DNA of 22,474 nucleotides from Aquificota bacterium (GCA_013153765.1 JAADDT010000113.1:1-22474); one strand, 5' to 3'. Shown: positions 7,665 through 16,090, numbered from the stretch's first letter. Made by a program: numbers and translations. The notes: generated by a model from the letters alone, not told the origin.

Positions 7665-9278
7665 ATGGGAAAAACCCTGACGGTTTTTTTATTTTTTTTA
7701 ACCGCACTTTTCCTTGCTTCCTGTGAGGGCAAAGGTAAGCTGGTGATCAAAGAACCGCCTAACGCCGATGTTTACATTAACGGCAAGCACGTAGGCAAAA
7801 CACCGATAGAGTTGGTGTTGAGGGAAGGAAAGTACACTGTTGAGGTGGCAACGTCGCCATTTGACCTTGAGAGGAAAAAGAACGTGTGGGTTTATTTTGA
7901 CCACACTACGGAACTTGTTTTCCACCCAACACCTAAAGGTCTGCTTGTTATAAACTCAAAACCGCAGGGGGCGGTTGTTATGGAAGGAAGGGACCCGATA
8001 GGCAAAACTCCGTTTAAGGACAAGGTTGACGTTGGGGAACACCACATAGTCCTTAAGTTGGGGGCTGTCGGGGCTTCGCGGATTGTTAACGTGGAGTACG
8101 CAAAGACCACAGAGTTGTTTGTTAACCTTGAAAAGGCTGTTGTCCACTTTGATGCGGAACCTAAAGACGCGGTACTTTACATAGACGGCAAAAAAGTGGG
8201 AAGTTTTCCTATAACTGTGGAACTGGACGAAGGTGTCCACAAAATAGTTGTTGAAAAAGACCAGTACAGGGATACGTTTGTCCTGAAGGTTAAGAAAGGG
8301 GACGAGTTTACCGTAAAGTACGTCCTTACGGACGTCCAGCTTCCGCCTATACAGGCTTACGGTCCCATATCCTTCACTCCCGATAACAAATACCTCATAA
8401 CTATGGGGAAAGCAGGTATCTACTTCTGGGACATAAAGAAGTTTAAGCCACAGATATCCCTTTACGACCCTAAAGATGTCAGGAACTTTGACAAGTTTAT
8501 AAATTACGGCATATCTGAAGACGGCAGGTACGTTGCCGGCATAAAACCTATCAGAAGGCTTGCTTACGCACTTCCTCCAGAACTGAAAGGTAAAAAGGTG
8601 GATAAAATACTGGTGTGGGATTTGAAGACCACCTTTCCCGTAATGTCAAAGATGTATCCGATGGAGGCTGTTATTACAGCCATATCAAAGGATAAAACCA
8701 AGCTGTATTACTTTACTAAAGATGGCAGTGTTAAGATAGCAGACCTTAAGACAGGTGAAATTAAAGGCGAAAAATCCCTTAACCACACGCCTGTGTTTGG
8801 AAGGTACGTGAACGGTAAGGTTTACATAGGCACACAGGACGGAAGTCTGGTTGTTTTTGATACGACCACGGACAGTGTGGAAAAAACGGTCAAAATCCAC
8901 GAAAAAGCCGTTAGGGACGTGAACACAACCGCAGACAGGAAAGAGATAATAACCGCATCTCTGGACGGTAAGGTGAAGGTATTTTCTGCAGACAGCTTGC
9001 AACTGCTGAAGGAAATAGATGTGGGAGAAGAGGTTTACAGCGTTGCTCTTACTCCTTCAAAGAAAAAAATAGCCGTAGGAACGGGCAGTAAGCAGGTTAA
9101 GGTGTCGGACTACGGAACGGGAGAACAGCTTTACACCATAAACCTGAAATTCGTACCGATTTCCATACTGTTTGCCGATGAGGAGGTACTTATTACCGCA
9201 TCTTCCATACATGAACCGGAGATAGACATTTACAAAAATGGACACCTGCTCAAAAAGTGGATACAGACAATAAGGTAG
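7665..9278 (+). CDS. lipoprotein with three PEGA domains and a C-terminal beta-propeller
   Basis: 537 residues. Lipoprotein signal with lipobox LASC, lipidated C20. Three PEGA-type repeats follow at about 25-62 (ADVYINGKHVGKTPIELVL), 92-131 and 158-198; each shows the G-x-x-x-G-x-x-P turn or a close relative. PEGA domains are surface-layer-like modules thought to stay outside the cell. From ~230 to the end, repeated strands such as GIYFWDIKKF, KILVWDLKTT, GSLVVFDTTTD, GKVKVFSADS and KQVKVSDYGTG mark a WD40/YVTN-like beta-propeller. The likely place is the periplasm or outer membrane, as a binding or scaffold protein; no enzyme motif is seen. ATG start with GGTGAGGT upstream. It is divergent from the polyferredoxin gene and 42 bases ahead of purF, which is unrelated in function. 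Confidence 0.85.
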   Translation: MGKTLTVFLFFLTALFLASCEGKGKLVIKEPPNADVYINGKHVGKTPIELVLREGKYTVEVATSPFDLERKKNVWVYFDHTTELVFHPTPKGLLVINSKPQGAVVMEGRDPIGKTPFKDKVDVGEHHIVLKLGAVGASRIVNVEYAKTTELFVNLEKAVVHFDAEPKDAVLYIDGKKVGSFPITVELDEGVHKIVVEKDQYRDTFVLKVKKGDEFTVKYVLTDVQLPPIQAYGPISFTPDNKYLITMGKAGIYFWDIKKFKPQISLYDPKDVRNFDKFINYGISEDGRYVAGIKPIRRLAYALPPELKGKKVDKILVWDLKTTFPVMSKMYPMEAVITAISKDKTKLYYFTKDGSVKIADLKTGEIKGEKSLNHTPVFGRYVNGKVYIGTQDGSLVVFDTTTDSVEKTVKIHEKAVRDVNTTADRKEIITASLDGKVKVFSADSLQLLKEIDVGEEVYSVALTPSKKKIAVGTGSKQVKVSDYGTGEQLYTINLKFVPISILFADEEVLITASSIHEPEIDIYKNGHLLKKWIQTIR

Positions 9279-9320
9279 TCTGTTAAAATGTATGTGTAAT
9301 AATCCGTAAAGGATAAGGTT

Positions 9321-10700
9321 ATGTGTGGAGTTTTTGGTGTTTTTAATAACCAGTCTGCCTCTTACCTGACATTTTTAGGTCTACACGCTCTACAGCATAG
9401 GGGTCAGGAAGGGGCAGGTATAGCCGTATCAAACGGCTACGACATAGACCTTAAACTGGGAGAAGGTCTGGTTACGAGAGTTTTTAAGCAGGAAGACCTG
9501 AACAACCTGAAAGGGGACATTGCAATAGGGCACGTAAGGTATTCAACATCAGGAGGCTCTGACCCGAAAAACATACAGCCGTTTTTCGCAAGGTTTTACG
9601 GCGGTTCGTTTGCTATTGCACACAACGGTAATCTGGTAAACGCCGAACAGATAAGGCTGGAATTGGAAAAGGACGGGGCAATATTCAGATCAACCTCCGA
9701 TACGGAGGTTTTTGTTCACCTGATAGCAAGGGCTAAAGAACCTCCCCCTTCCCATATTATGCTACACAAAAACGACAGGGATTTCCTTCCTCTCGTTTTT
9801 TCCGCAATGAAGCAGGTAAAGGGGGCTTACTCCTTACTCATACTCCGTGAAAAACAGCTTATAGCCATAAGGGACCCTTACGGCTTCAGACCGCTTGTTC
9901 TGGGAAAAAACAGGTCAGGCAGTTATTTTGTAGCCTCCGAAACCTGTGCTCTGGACATTATAGATGCGGAGTATTTACGGGACGTTAAACCGGGAGAGGT
10001 GCTGGTTATAGACGATGCGGGAATGCGTTCTTACTTTCCGTTTGACCACGCCGATAATCCGCGTAAATGTATATTTGAGTTCGTCTATTTTGCCAGACCT
10101 GACAGTATGATATTTCAGGACTGGGTTTACGAAATAAGGAAAGAGATGGGCAGGACGCTGGCAAGGGAGTATAAGGTTGATGCGGATTACGTAGTGCCGG
10201 TTCTTGATTCAGGTCTGCTTGCCGCAATGGGATATTCGGAAGAAAGCGGTATTCCACTGGAAATAGGTCTTATCAGAAACCACTACGTCGGCAGGAGTTT
10301 CATACAGCCAAAGCAGGAAATAAGGGATTTAAGCGTCAGGCTGAAGCTCAACCCTGTCAGGCAGGTAATAGAAGGTAAAAAAATCGTGGTGGTTGACGAC
10401 TCCCTCGTAAGGGGAACCACCAGCAAAAAAATAGTGGATATGCTCCGCCGTGCTGGGGCAAAGGAGATACACCTGCTTTTAAGCTCTCCACCTGTAATAA
10501 GTCCCTGTTATTACGGTATAGACACGCCTACGAAGGAAGAATTGATAGCGGCGAACAAGTCCGTTGAGGAAATCAGGGAGTACATCGGGGCGGACAGCCT
10601 TTACTACCTGTCCCTTGAAGGTATGATATCCTCCGCAAACAAGTACCGTCAGAAAGGTTTTTGTACAGCCTGCTTTGACGGGAACTATCCTGTTTTGTGA
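9321..10700 (+). CDS. purF: amidophosphoribosyltransferase
   Basis: 459 residues. Catalyses the first step of purine synthesis, PRPP plus glutamine to 5-phosphoribosylamine. Met1 is followed directly by the nucleophile Cys2 of the Ntn glutaminase (MCGVFGVF), so there is no propeptide. HRGQEGAG (26-33) and HNGNLVN (101-107) are glutaminase motifs. The PRPP loop VVVDDSLVRGTT lies at about 356-367. Four cysteines, C250, C396, C448 and C451, fall where the B. subtilis-type enzyme binds its oxygen-sensitive 4Fe-4S cluster, so this is the iron-sulfur form, unlike the E. coli enzyme. ATG start with AAAGGATAAGG upstream. No other pur gene is in the window. Confidence 0.97.
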   Translation: MCGVFGVFNNQSASYLTFLGLHALQHRGQEGAGIAVSNGYDIDLKLGEGLVTRVFKQEDLNNLKGDIAIGHVRYSTSGGSDPKNIQPFFARFYGGSFAIAHNGNLVNAEQIRLELEKDGAIFRSTSDTEVFVHLIARAKEPPPSHIMLHKNDRDFLPLVFSAMKQVKGAYSLLILREKQLIAIRDPYGFRPLVLGKNRSGSYFVASETCALDIIDAEYLRDVKPGEVLVIDDAGMRSYFPFDHADNPRKCIFEFVYFARPDSMIFQDWVYEIRKEMGRTLAREYKVDADYVVPVLDSGLLAAMGYSEESGIPLEIGLIRNHYVGRSFIQPKQEIRDLSVRLKLNPVRQVIEGKKIVVVDDSLVRGTTSKKIVDMLRRAGAKEIHLLLSSPPVISPCYYGIDTPTKEELIAANKSVEEIREYIGADSLYYLSLEGMISSANKYRQKGFCTACFDGNYPVL

Positions 10701-10717
10701 AAAAGTCCTGTTTTGAT

Positions 10718-10743
10718 AAAAAAAGAAGGGGCTTTGCGCCCCT
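10718..10743 (-). terminator. intrinsic terminator on the minus strand
   Basis: Stem AGGGGC/GCCCCT (6 bp, mostly G-C) with a 5-base loop, followed on the minus strand by TCTTTTTTT. On the plus strand the stem is followed by TAAAACTG, with no T-run, so it is a poor terminator for purF even though it lies 26 bases past the purF stop. It points to a minus-strand transcript. Confidence 0.7.
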
Positions 10744-10769
10744 AAAACTGATGGCTCCAGCAGGGCATC

Positions 10770-10785
10770 GTTAGTAAACGCTAAC
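10770..10785 (-). promoter_or_regulatory. 16-bp inverted repeat, probable operator (copy 2)
   Basis: Read on the minus strand: GTTAGCGTTTACTAAC, with 5-base arms GTTAG/CTAAC. It matches the 7618-7633 element at 14 of 16 positions in the same orientation relative to its -10 box. It sits at the expected start of the minus-strand transcript. It also lies about 10 bases before a plus-strand TATAAT (10796-10801), so it could act on pepQ transcription too. Confidence 0.5.
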
Positions 10786-10793
10786 TAACAATT

Positions 10794-10822
10794 AATATAA
10801 TATATCTATAACAAAAATGCAA
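10794..10822 (-). promoter_or_regulatory. putative minus-strand promoter for the candidate small RNA
   Basis: TTGCAT (10822-10817), exactly 17 bases, then TATATT (10799-10794), a good sigma-70 type match. The predicted start is near 10787. Confidence 0.45.
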
Positions 10823-10878
10823 CCTGTTTTTAAAATCCTTCCCTGTGGCGTATAATTCTTAAAAAAAGGAGTTCCGCT

Positions 10879-11946
10879 TTGAAGATCAGGCAGGTACAGA
10901 AAAAAATACAGGCAGAAGGGCTGTCCTCTTTCCTTTTTTCAAGCAGGGCTAACGTGTTTTACCTGTCCCGCTTTCCTTCTTCGTCCGCTTTCGTCCTCTT
11001 AACCGGAAAGGAAAAATACTTCCTTACGGACGGCAGGTATTACGAAGGTGCTAAGAAAAAGCTTAAAGGCTGGCAGGTTATACTGCTTGGGGACAAAAAC
11101 AGGAAGGTTTTAGACCACCTGATAGAGGTTCTTAACAAACTGGGCGGCAGGAAGCTCGGATTTGAGGAGGACAGGACGACCGTATCCTTTTATAAAAAGC
11201 TTAAAGAGGGCTTTAAAGGGAAGGTAGAAGGTTTTTCCGGCTTTCTCAACCAGTTCAGAACGGCAAAAACCAAGGGGGAATTGAAGCTGATAAAAACGGC
11301 TGTTGAAAAGACCGATACGGTGTTTTCCCGTCTTCTGGAATACCTGCCGGAGGCGGAAAACGAGCTGGACGTTAGAAGGTTTATAATTGACAGGATTTTC
11401 AGGGAAGGGGGCAGTGGTGAAAGCTTTCCGTCAATAGTTGCGGCAGGGAAAAACTCTGCCGTTCCGCACCACCAGACCTCCCGTAAAAAAATACCGAAAA
11501 ACGGCGTCGTCCTGATAGACATGGGAATGGTTTATGAAGGCTACTGCTCGGACTTTACGAGGACGGTCTGTATCGGGAAGGTAAGCAGGGAGTTTGAGAA
11601 GGTTTACCGTATAGTTGAGGAGGCACACCTTACGGCTGTTGAGAAGGTAAAGGCAGGCGTCCCTGTTAAGGAGGTGGACAGGGCGGCAAGGGAGGTTATA
11701 AAAAAGTACGGATACGGGGATTACTTCCTCCATTCCACCGGACACGGCTTGGGCATTGAGATACACGAGCCTCCCAGAGTTTCCCAGCAGTCGGAGGAGG
11801 TGCTGGTGGAAAACTCGGTGATCACAATAGAGCCGGGCATATACCTTCCAGATAAATGGGGAGTAAGGCTTGAAAACGTGGTTGTGGTGGAAAAAAACGG
11901 CTGTAAAGTCCTTACCGGAACGCCACTTGATCTTATAAAACTGTAA
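10879..11946 (+). CDS. pepQ: M24 family metallopeptidase (Xaa-Pro dipeptidase/aminopeptidase P)
   Basis: 355 residues with the two-domain pita-bread plan: an N-terminal creatinase-like domain (~1-130) and a catalytic M24 domain. All five metal ligands are visible: D214 (VLIDMG), D225 (SDFTRT), H289 (GHGLG), E318 (IEPG) and E332 (RLENV). H196-H197 in AVPHHQTS is the usual substrate-side histidine region. It removes residues next to proline in small peptides, in the cytoplasm. Start is TTG at 10879 with AAAGGAG 7 bases upstream; there is no ATG nearby in frame. It leads a likely three-gene run with the 432-residue unknown protein and the alpha/beta hydrolase. TATAAT occurs at 10851 and 10796, so its promoter is in the 178-base gap. 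Dipeptidase and aminopeptidase cannot be told apart from sequence alone. Confidence 0.9.
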   Translation: MKIRQVQKKIQAEGLSSFLFSSRANVFYLSRFPSSSAFVLLTGKEKYFLTDGRYYEGAKKKLKGWQVILLGDKNRKVLDHLIEVLNKLGGRKLGFEEDRTTVSFYKKLKEGFKGKVEGFSGFLNQFRTAKTKGELKLIKTAVEKTDTVFSRLLEYLPEAENELDVRRFIIDRIFREGGSGESFPSIVAAGKNSAVPHHQTSRKKIPKNGVVLIDMGMVYEGYCSDFTRTVCIGKVSREFEKVYRIVEEAHLTAVEKVKAGVPVKEVDRAAREVIKKYGYGDYFLHSTGHGLGIEIHEPPRVSQQSEEVLVENSVITIEPGIYLPDKWGVRLENVVVVEKNGCKVLTGTPLDLIKL

Positions 11947-11986
11947 AACAGACCTAAAATGTATCTAAAAACTGTCGGGAGTTTGT

Positions 11987-13285
11987 ATGGAAGTTTATCT
12001 GGAAGGTCTGAAGCAGGACTTGATCAGGGAAAGGGAAGATGTGGAAAAATTTTTCAAGGAGTATTCTGACCTTAACAGCGTGCTGGTATCTGACTGGGAA
12101 GGCAGGTACGACAGACTGCTTTTAAACTACGGAACGGAGGAGCTGAAACAGACCTTAGGTTTTCTGACAAACGTTTACGCACAGATTGACGGGAAAGGAT
12201 ACACGGTGGTTAACCCTGTGTTTGACGCTGTAGAGTACTGGGGGGAGTTTGAGCTTACCGTTTTTTACGGAAACAGGATTTTAGAAAAGTACCGCTCCGG
12301 AGAGCCGGAGCAAAGGCTAATAAGGATTTACACCCTTAAAAGGATGCTCAACGCACTTACCTTTCTGGACGACAGGTACACTTACCTTAAATACCTTCAA
12401 ACCTTCATAGGTGAGGTGTTGGAGTTTATTCAGGAATACCCTTCCTTTTTGAAGGAGCATTTCAGGAGTGGTATAGACTTTTACCAATTTATGTACATAT
12501 ACGGCGTACAGCTCCTTTCGGACTGGGAAAGGTCGCTGGGCTACCTTATAAAGGGCTACAACCTGAAAAAGGAGATGATAAACAGGCAGATGCTACCCTA
12601 TCCGGAGGAGAACAACATATTCCAGATAATAAACATAGTCGGCTCTTACCTGCAAGTGGAAAACTCCTTTATAGCACTTATCGTTGATGTTGAAGGCTAC
12701 ATCAGGGAGTTTGTAAAACAGATAAAAGACCTGAAAGAGTATGCTTACAAAAAGCCTTCCGTCCTTACGCCTTATCTACAGAACCCGTTTAAGAAATACA
12801 TAAACCAGTTCTTGACTAACATACACATTTTAGGCTTTGAGGAGGAATACAAAACGGTGGCAGAACTGCTTCCGCAGGTGATAACCACAGACCACAGGCT
12901 CGTTGTTGAGATAAACAGGGCAGTTATGGAAATGTCTGCAGAAAGGATTGAAAGTATAGGAAAGGAGATGGAAAGGGCTTTTAACAACTTTTCGGAGGAA
13001 AAAAAGGAGAGAGTGCTTTACTCTTATTACAACGGCTACATAACCCTTTTCAGGGAGGACATAAGCCGGATAAAAGATATTAAGGAAAAAATAGAAAGGG
13101 ACCTTAAAAAACTGAAAAAACCTTACAGCCTTAACGTTCCTCTATTTCGGGCTTTAAACATTTTAGGCGAAAGGGAAAGGGCTTTAAAAATCGCACAGGA
13201 GACCAGAAGGCAGGCTGTTATCTCCGGCAGAAAGTTCCTTGCAGATGCTATAGACACTTATCTAAAAACGGAGTTTGATGTATGA
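11987..13285 (+). CDS. uncharacterised helical protein
   Basis: 432 residues; I do not recognise the family. There is no signal peptide, membrane segment, metal motif or nucleotide-binding loop. The composition is rich in Leu, Tyr, Lys and Glu, with heptad-like charged helices, most clearly in the last third (KIERDLKKLKK, EMERAFNNFSEEKKER). Aromatic-rich pieces such as WEGRYDRLLLNYG and FDAVEYWGEFELTVFYGNRIL look like helical-repeat packing, and the end (LFRALNILGERERALKIAQETRRQA) resembles a TPR-like hairpin, so a TPR-type adaptor fold is possible. ATG start with GGGAG 5 bases upstream. It lies 40 bases after pepQ and 29 before the hydrolase, all on one strand, so it is probably in one operon. 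Codon use looks like that of its neighbours, with no sign of recent transfer. Confidence 0.8.
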   Translation: MEVYLEGLKQDLIREREDVEKFFKEYSDLNSVLVSDWEGRYDRLLLNYGTEELKQTLGFLTNVYAQIDGKGYTVVNPVFDAVEYWGEFELTVFYGNRILEKYRSGEPEQRLIRIYTLKRMLNALTFLDDRYTYLKYLQTFIGEVLEFIQEYPSFLKEHFRSGIDFYQFMYIYGVQLLSDWERSLGYLIKGYNLKKEMINRQMLPYPEENNIFQIINIVGSYLQVENSFIALIVDVEGYIREFVKQIKDLKEYAYKKPSVLTPYLQNPFKKYINQFLTNIHILGFEEEYKTVAELLPQVITTDHRLVVEINRAVMEMSAERIESIGKEMERAFNNFSEEKKERVLYSYYNGYITLFREDISRIKDIKEKIERDLKKLKKPYSLNVPLFRALNILGERERALKIAQETRRQAVISGRKFLADAIDTYLKTEFDV

Positions 13286-13314
13286 TTAATAAATAAACGT
13301 TAAGGAGGGAAAAG

Positions 13315-14076
13315 GTGAGGATTTTTACGGAAAAGGCGGTTCTTTTCTTACACGCGTTTCCCCTTAACAGCGGTATGTACGAAAGCCAGTTTAAAGCACT
13401 TGAGGAAGCGGGCATATCTTATGTTGGCGTTGATTATCCCGGTTTCGGCAGGGAAAGGGACTTTCCCACCGTTTACACCATACAGATGCTTACGGACATT
13501 ATTGTAAGTAAACTTTCCTCCCTTGGAGTTAAAAGGCTGATACCTGTAGGCACCTCAATGGGGGGATACGTGATGTTTGACCTGTGGAGGAGGTACAGGG
13601 AGCTTATTGACGGGCTTGTGTTTGTAGCCACAAGGTCTGAAGCTGACACAGACGAGGGCAGGGAAGCCAGATACACCACCATTGAAAAGATAAAAAAGGA
13701 AGGTAAGGACTTTCTTATACAATTAATGCTACAGGTACAGACCTCACCGGCAACCAAAAAAGACCTGAAAAAGATGGAAAGGCTTAAATGTCTGATGGAG
13801 GAAGCTACGGAGGAAGGGATAATAAAGGCTCTCATAGCACTTGCCGAAAGACCGGACAATACCAGCCTGCTACCTACAATCCACGTTCCCACGCTGGTTG
13901 TGGCAGGGAAGGACGACGAGATGGTCACTCCGCCGCAGGTAGTTAAAAAGATAGCTGACGGGATAAAAGGGGCTGAGTTTGTAGTGGTTGAAAATTCCGC
14001 ACACCTGCCTCCTTTTGAAAACCCGCAGGAGTTTAACAGACTGCTTTTACAGTTTATAAGGAAGGTGTGGGGATAG
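13315..14076 (+). CDS. alpha/beta hydrolase
   Basis: 253 residues. An alpha/beta-hydrolase with a full catalytic set: nucleophile S81 in GTSMGG, acid D200 or D201 in AGKDDEMV, and base H230 in ENSAHLPP. HAFPLNSGMY (13-22) is the oxyanion-hole loop after the first strands, and GVDYPGFGRE follows, as in esterase and MhpC/BioH-like members. No signal peptide, so cytoplasmic. Substrate unknown. Start is GTG at 13315, chosen because AAGGAGG lies 6 bases before it. It ends one base short of the stop codon of the convergent histidine kinase gene. Confidence 0.88.
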   Translation: MRIFTEKAVLFLHAFPLNSGMYESQFKALEEAGISYVGVDYPGFGRERDFPTVYTIQMLTDIIVSKLSSLGVKRLIPVGTSMGGYVMFDLWRRYRELIDGLVFVATRSEADTDEGREARYTTIEKIKKEGKDFLIQLMLQVQTSPATKKDLKKMERLKCLMEEATEEGIIKALIALAERPDNTSLLPTIHVPTLVVAGKDDEMVTPPQVVKKIADGIKGAEFVVVENSAHLPPFENPQEFNRLLLQFIRKVWG

Positions 14077-14077
14077 G

Positions 14078-16090
14078 TCAGGACAGGGGCAGTTCTACCC
14101 GGAACAGGGCACCTTCTTCTGACGGCAGGGCTTTTATGCTTCCGCCGTGTTTTTCTATAATCTCTTTTGTTATTGCCAGACCAAGACCTGAACCTTTCGT
14201 TTTACGGGAGTAATAAGGTATGAACACCTTTTCAAGCTCTCCGGCAGGTATCCCTTTACCGTTGTCCCTGAAGGTTATTACCACTTTACCGTTTTCCCTT
14301 TTGCCGTTTATCTCAAGGATACCTTTACCGTCCTTCGTTGATTCAAAGCTGTTCTGTATGATGTTAAGGAAAGCCTGACGGAGTAGTTTCTGGTCTCCCT
14401 TCACCTTCAGGTCTGGAGGTATGTTTATTCTTATCTGGAAGTTTTCCGTCTGGTAGCTGTTTTTCAGCTCATCAAACAGCTCCTTCAGGTTTACCTCCTC
14501 TATCTTCATCTTTTTGTCTGAAGATGCGAACTGTCCAAACTCCTTAACCAGCTTTGATAGGTGGTCAACCTCGGTGAATATTACGTCAACAGATTTGTTA
14601 AGTATTTCCGAAAACTTCGGATTGTTGTTTTCGTACTGCCTTTTTATCCTTTCAGCGGACAGCCTGATAGGTGTAAGTGGATTTTTTATCTCGTGGGCTA
14701 TCCTCTGGGCTATCTCCTTCCACGCAAGGACTTTCTCCGCCGCAACGATTTCCGTAATGTCGTCAAATATCAGAACGTAGCCTTTAGGGGATATTTTGGT
14801 TATCTTTGCTATTATTATTTTCCCGTCTATGTTGATGGTCTGCTCTCTGTCTATGTTTGAGGTGTCAAGCCTTATCCCCTCCATAAACTCCTCTATACTT
14901 TTGCCTTTAAGCCTTTCCGCATCTATTCCCAGTATTTGGGCGGCGGCTTTGTTTATCTTTTCTATCCTTCCAAACCTGTCCGAGTATATAACTCCCGTCC
15001 TTGCGTTTTCCAGTATAGCCTCCAGATACTCTTTGTTAGCCTTCAGGTTTTTATTGCTCCTTTCAAGCTGGAAGTAAAGGTTCTTCAGCTCGTTAACCAT
15101 GTTGTTAAATTCCTGTATCAGTATCCCTATCTCGTCCGGTGCTTTCACGTCAACCTTCACGTTAAGGTCTTTGTTTGCCAGCCTTTTTGAAGCCTCCACC
15201 AGCCTTTCCAGAGGATAGGTAAGGTTCCTTACTACGTACTGTCCGAACCAGACTGCGGCAAATATTACGAACATTGTGATCGTCAGCATAGTTACGATGT
15301 AGCTGACCCTGATTGGATTTTTGTAATACCTGAACTGGGAGTATATGTCCGCAATGTAGTTTATCTCTTTCTTGTATTTAGCCAGAAGTGGCGGTAGTCT
15401 GTAGTCTATGGCTATGTATTTCCCGTCCCTGAACGGTCTTACGTACCGCAGGTAGTATTTTCCGTCCTTTTCAAGGATTACTTTTTGTAGCTGGAAGTCC
15501 GCTTCCTCTATGTCCTTCACCGGCTTTCCGTAAATCATTAAAGGTCTTTTGTTTCTGTCCAGAATAACCATTGACACTATGTTGAACTTTTTGAAAGCCT
15601 CGTAGGGCGTTATCTTTTCCTTTTCTATCAGGTAAACAACCTCGTCAAGCAGGTGGGAATATTCCTTTATGTTTTCCTCCGTAAGCTGTTCCATCAGCCT
15701 TAAAGCCTTTTCAACCTTACCGCTGAACCACAGGTTCGTTGCGTTTGAGATAAGGCTTATGGACGCTACAGACAGTATCATTGCAGGGATTATTACCATT
15801 GATATAAGTATGAAGGACAGCTTTTTACGGAGTTTGCCGGTGGGCTCTTTTTTTTCAAAAAACAGCTTTATCAGGTGTCTTAAGGAGATAGCCAGAATGG
15901 CAAGGAAAAAAACGACGTCTATGTTTATGATAATAAGGAAAATGTAAGGATTAAAAACGTCCTTAACCTTTGATATTTCTTTAAATATGTAAAGGTTTCC
16001 TAAAATGAAAACAAAAAGAATTACGGAAATAATAAAAATATTACGCCGTCTTCTTTGAAAGTCCGCATAGGATTTGTCAAATTCTGCCAT
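14078..16090 (-). CDS. NtrY-like sensor histidine kinase
   Basis: 670 residues. Three hydrophobic segments at about 17-37, 48-72 and 90-114, an extracytoplasmic region to ~262, then a fourth at 264-284. A HAMP linker follows (~285-340), then PAS (~352-450, DRFGRIEKINKAAAQILG), HisKA with the phospho-acceptor H466 in AHEIKNPLTPIRLSAERI, and the ATPase domain: N-box around N580, DNGKGIP at 609-615, GSGLGLAI at 633-640. The four-segment N-terminus plus this H-box sequence is typical of NtrY, which with NtrX senses nitrogen or redox state. No response regulator gene is next to it here, so its partner is elsewhere or encoded beyond the window. The ATG at 16090 has no clear ribosome-binding site. 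It follows the citryl-CoA lyase-like gene by 30 bases. Confidence 0.9.
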   Translation of the reverse strand: MAEFDKSYADFQRRRRNIFIISVILFVFILGNLYIFKEISKVKDVFNPYIFLIIINIDVVFFLAILAISLRHLIKLFFEKKEPTGKLRKKLSFILISMVIIPAMILSVASISLISNATNLWFSGKVEKALRLMEQLTEENIKEYSHLLDEVVYLIEKEKITPYEAFKKFNIVSMVILDRNKRPLMIYGKPVKDIEEADFQLQKVILEKDGKYYLRYVRPFRDGKYIAIDYRLPPLLAKYKKEINYIADIYSQFRYYKNPIRVSYIVTMLTITMFVIFAAVWFGQYVVRNLTYPLERLVEASKRLANKDLNVKVDVKAPDEIGILIQEFNNMVNELKNLYFQLERSNKNLKANKEYLEAILENARTGVIYSDRFGRIEKINKAAAQILGIDAERLKGKSIEEFMEGIRLDTSNIDREQTINIDGKIIIAKITKISPKGYVLIFDDITEIVAAEKVLAWKEIAQRIAHEIKNPLTPIRLSAERIKRQYENNNPKFSEILNKSVDVIFTEVDHLSKLVKEFGQFASSDKKMKIEEVNLKELFDELKNSYQTENFQIRINIPPDLKVKGDQKLLRQAFLNIIQNSFESTKDGKGILEINGKRENGKVVITFRDNGKGIPAGELEKVFIPYYSRKTKGSGLGLAITKEIIEKHGGSIKALPSEEGALFRVELPLS

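Larger units (their letters stand above)
10718..10787 (-). ncRNA. candidate small RNA, minus strand
   Basis: No protein gene lies on the minus strand here, yet a promoter (TTGCAT-N17-TATATT, 10822-10794) and a strong intrinsic terminator (10718-10743) face each other about 50 bases apart. The transcript of ~70 nt would contain three hairpins: GTTAG...CTAAC at its 5' end (10785-10770), an imperfect CTGCTGGAGCCATCAG stem in the middle, and the terminator. No known RNA family was recognised; it does not resemble 4.5S, 6S or tmRNA. Entirely inferred from signals. Confidence 0.4.

Noticed and set aside
9284..9293. 10-base TAAAATGTAT before purF, repeated at 11955-11964 before the unknown gene
   Set aside because: Possible -10 boxes, but no -35 match at either site; in A+T-rich gaps this may be chance.
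13473..13928. 151-residue minus-strand open frame within the alpha/beta hydrolase
   Set aside because: Ser-rich shadow of a gene whose catalytic triad is intact.
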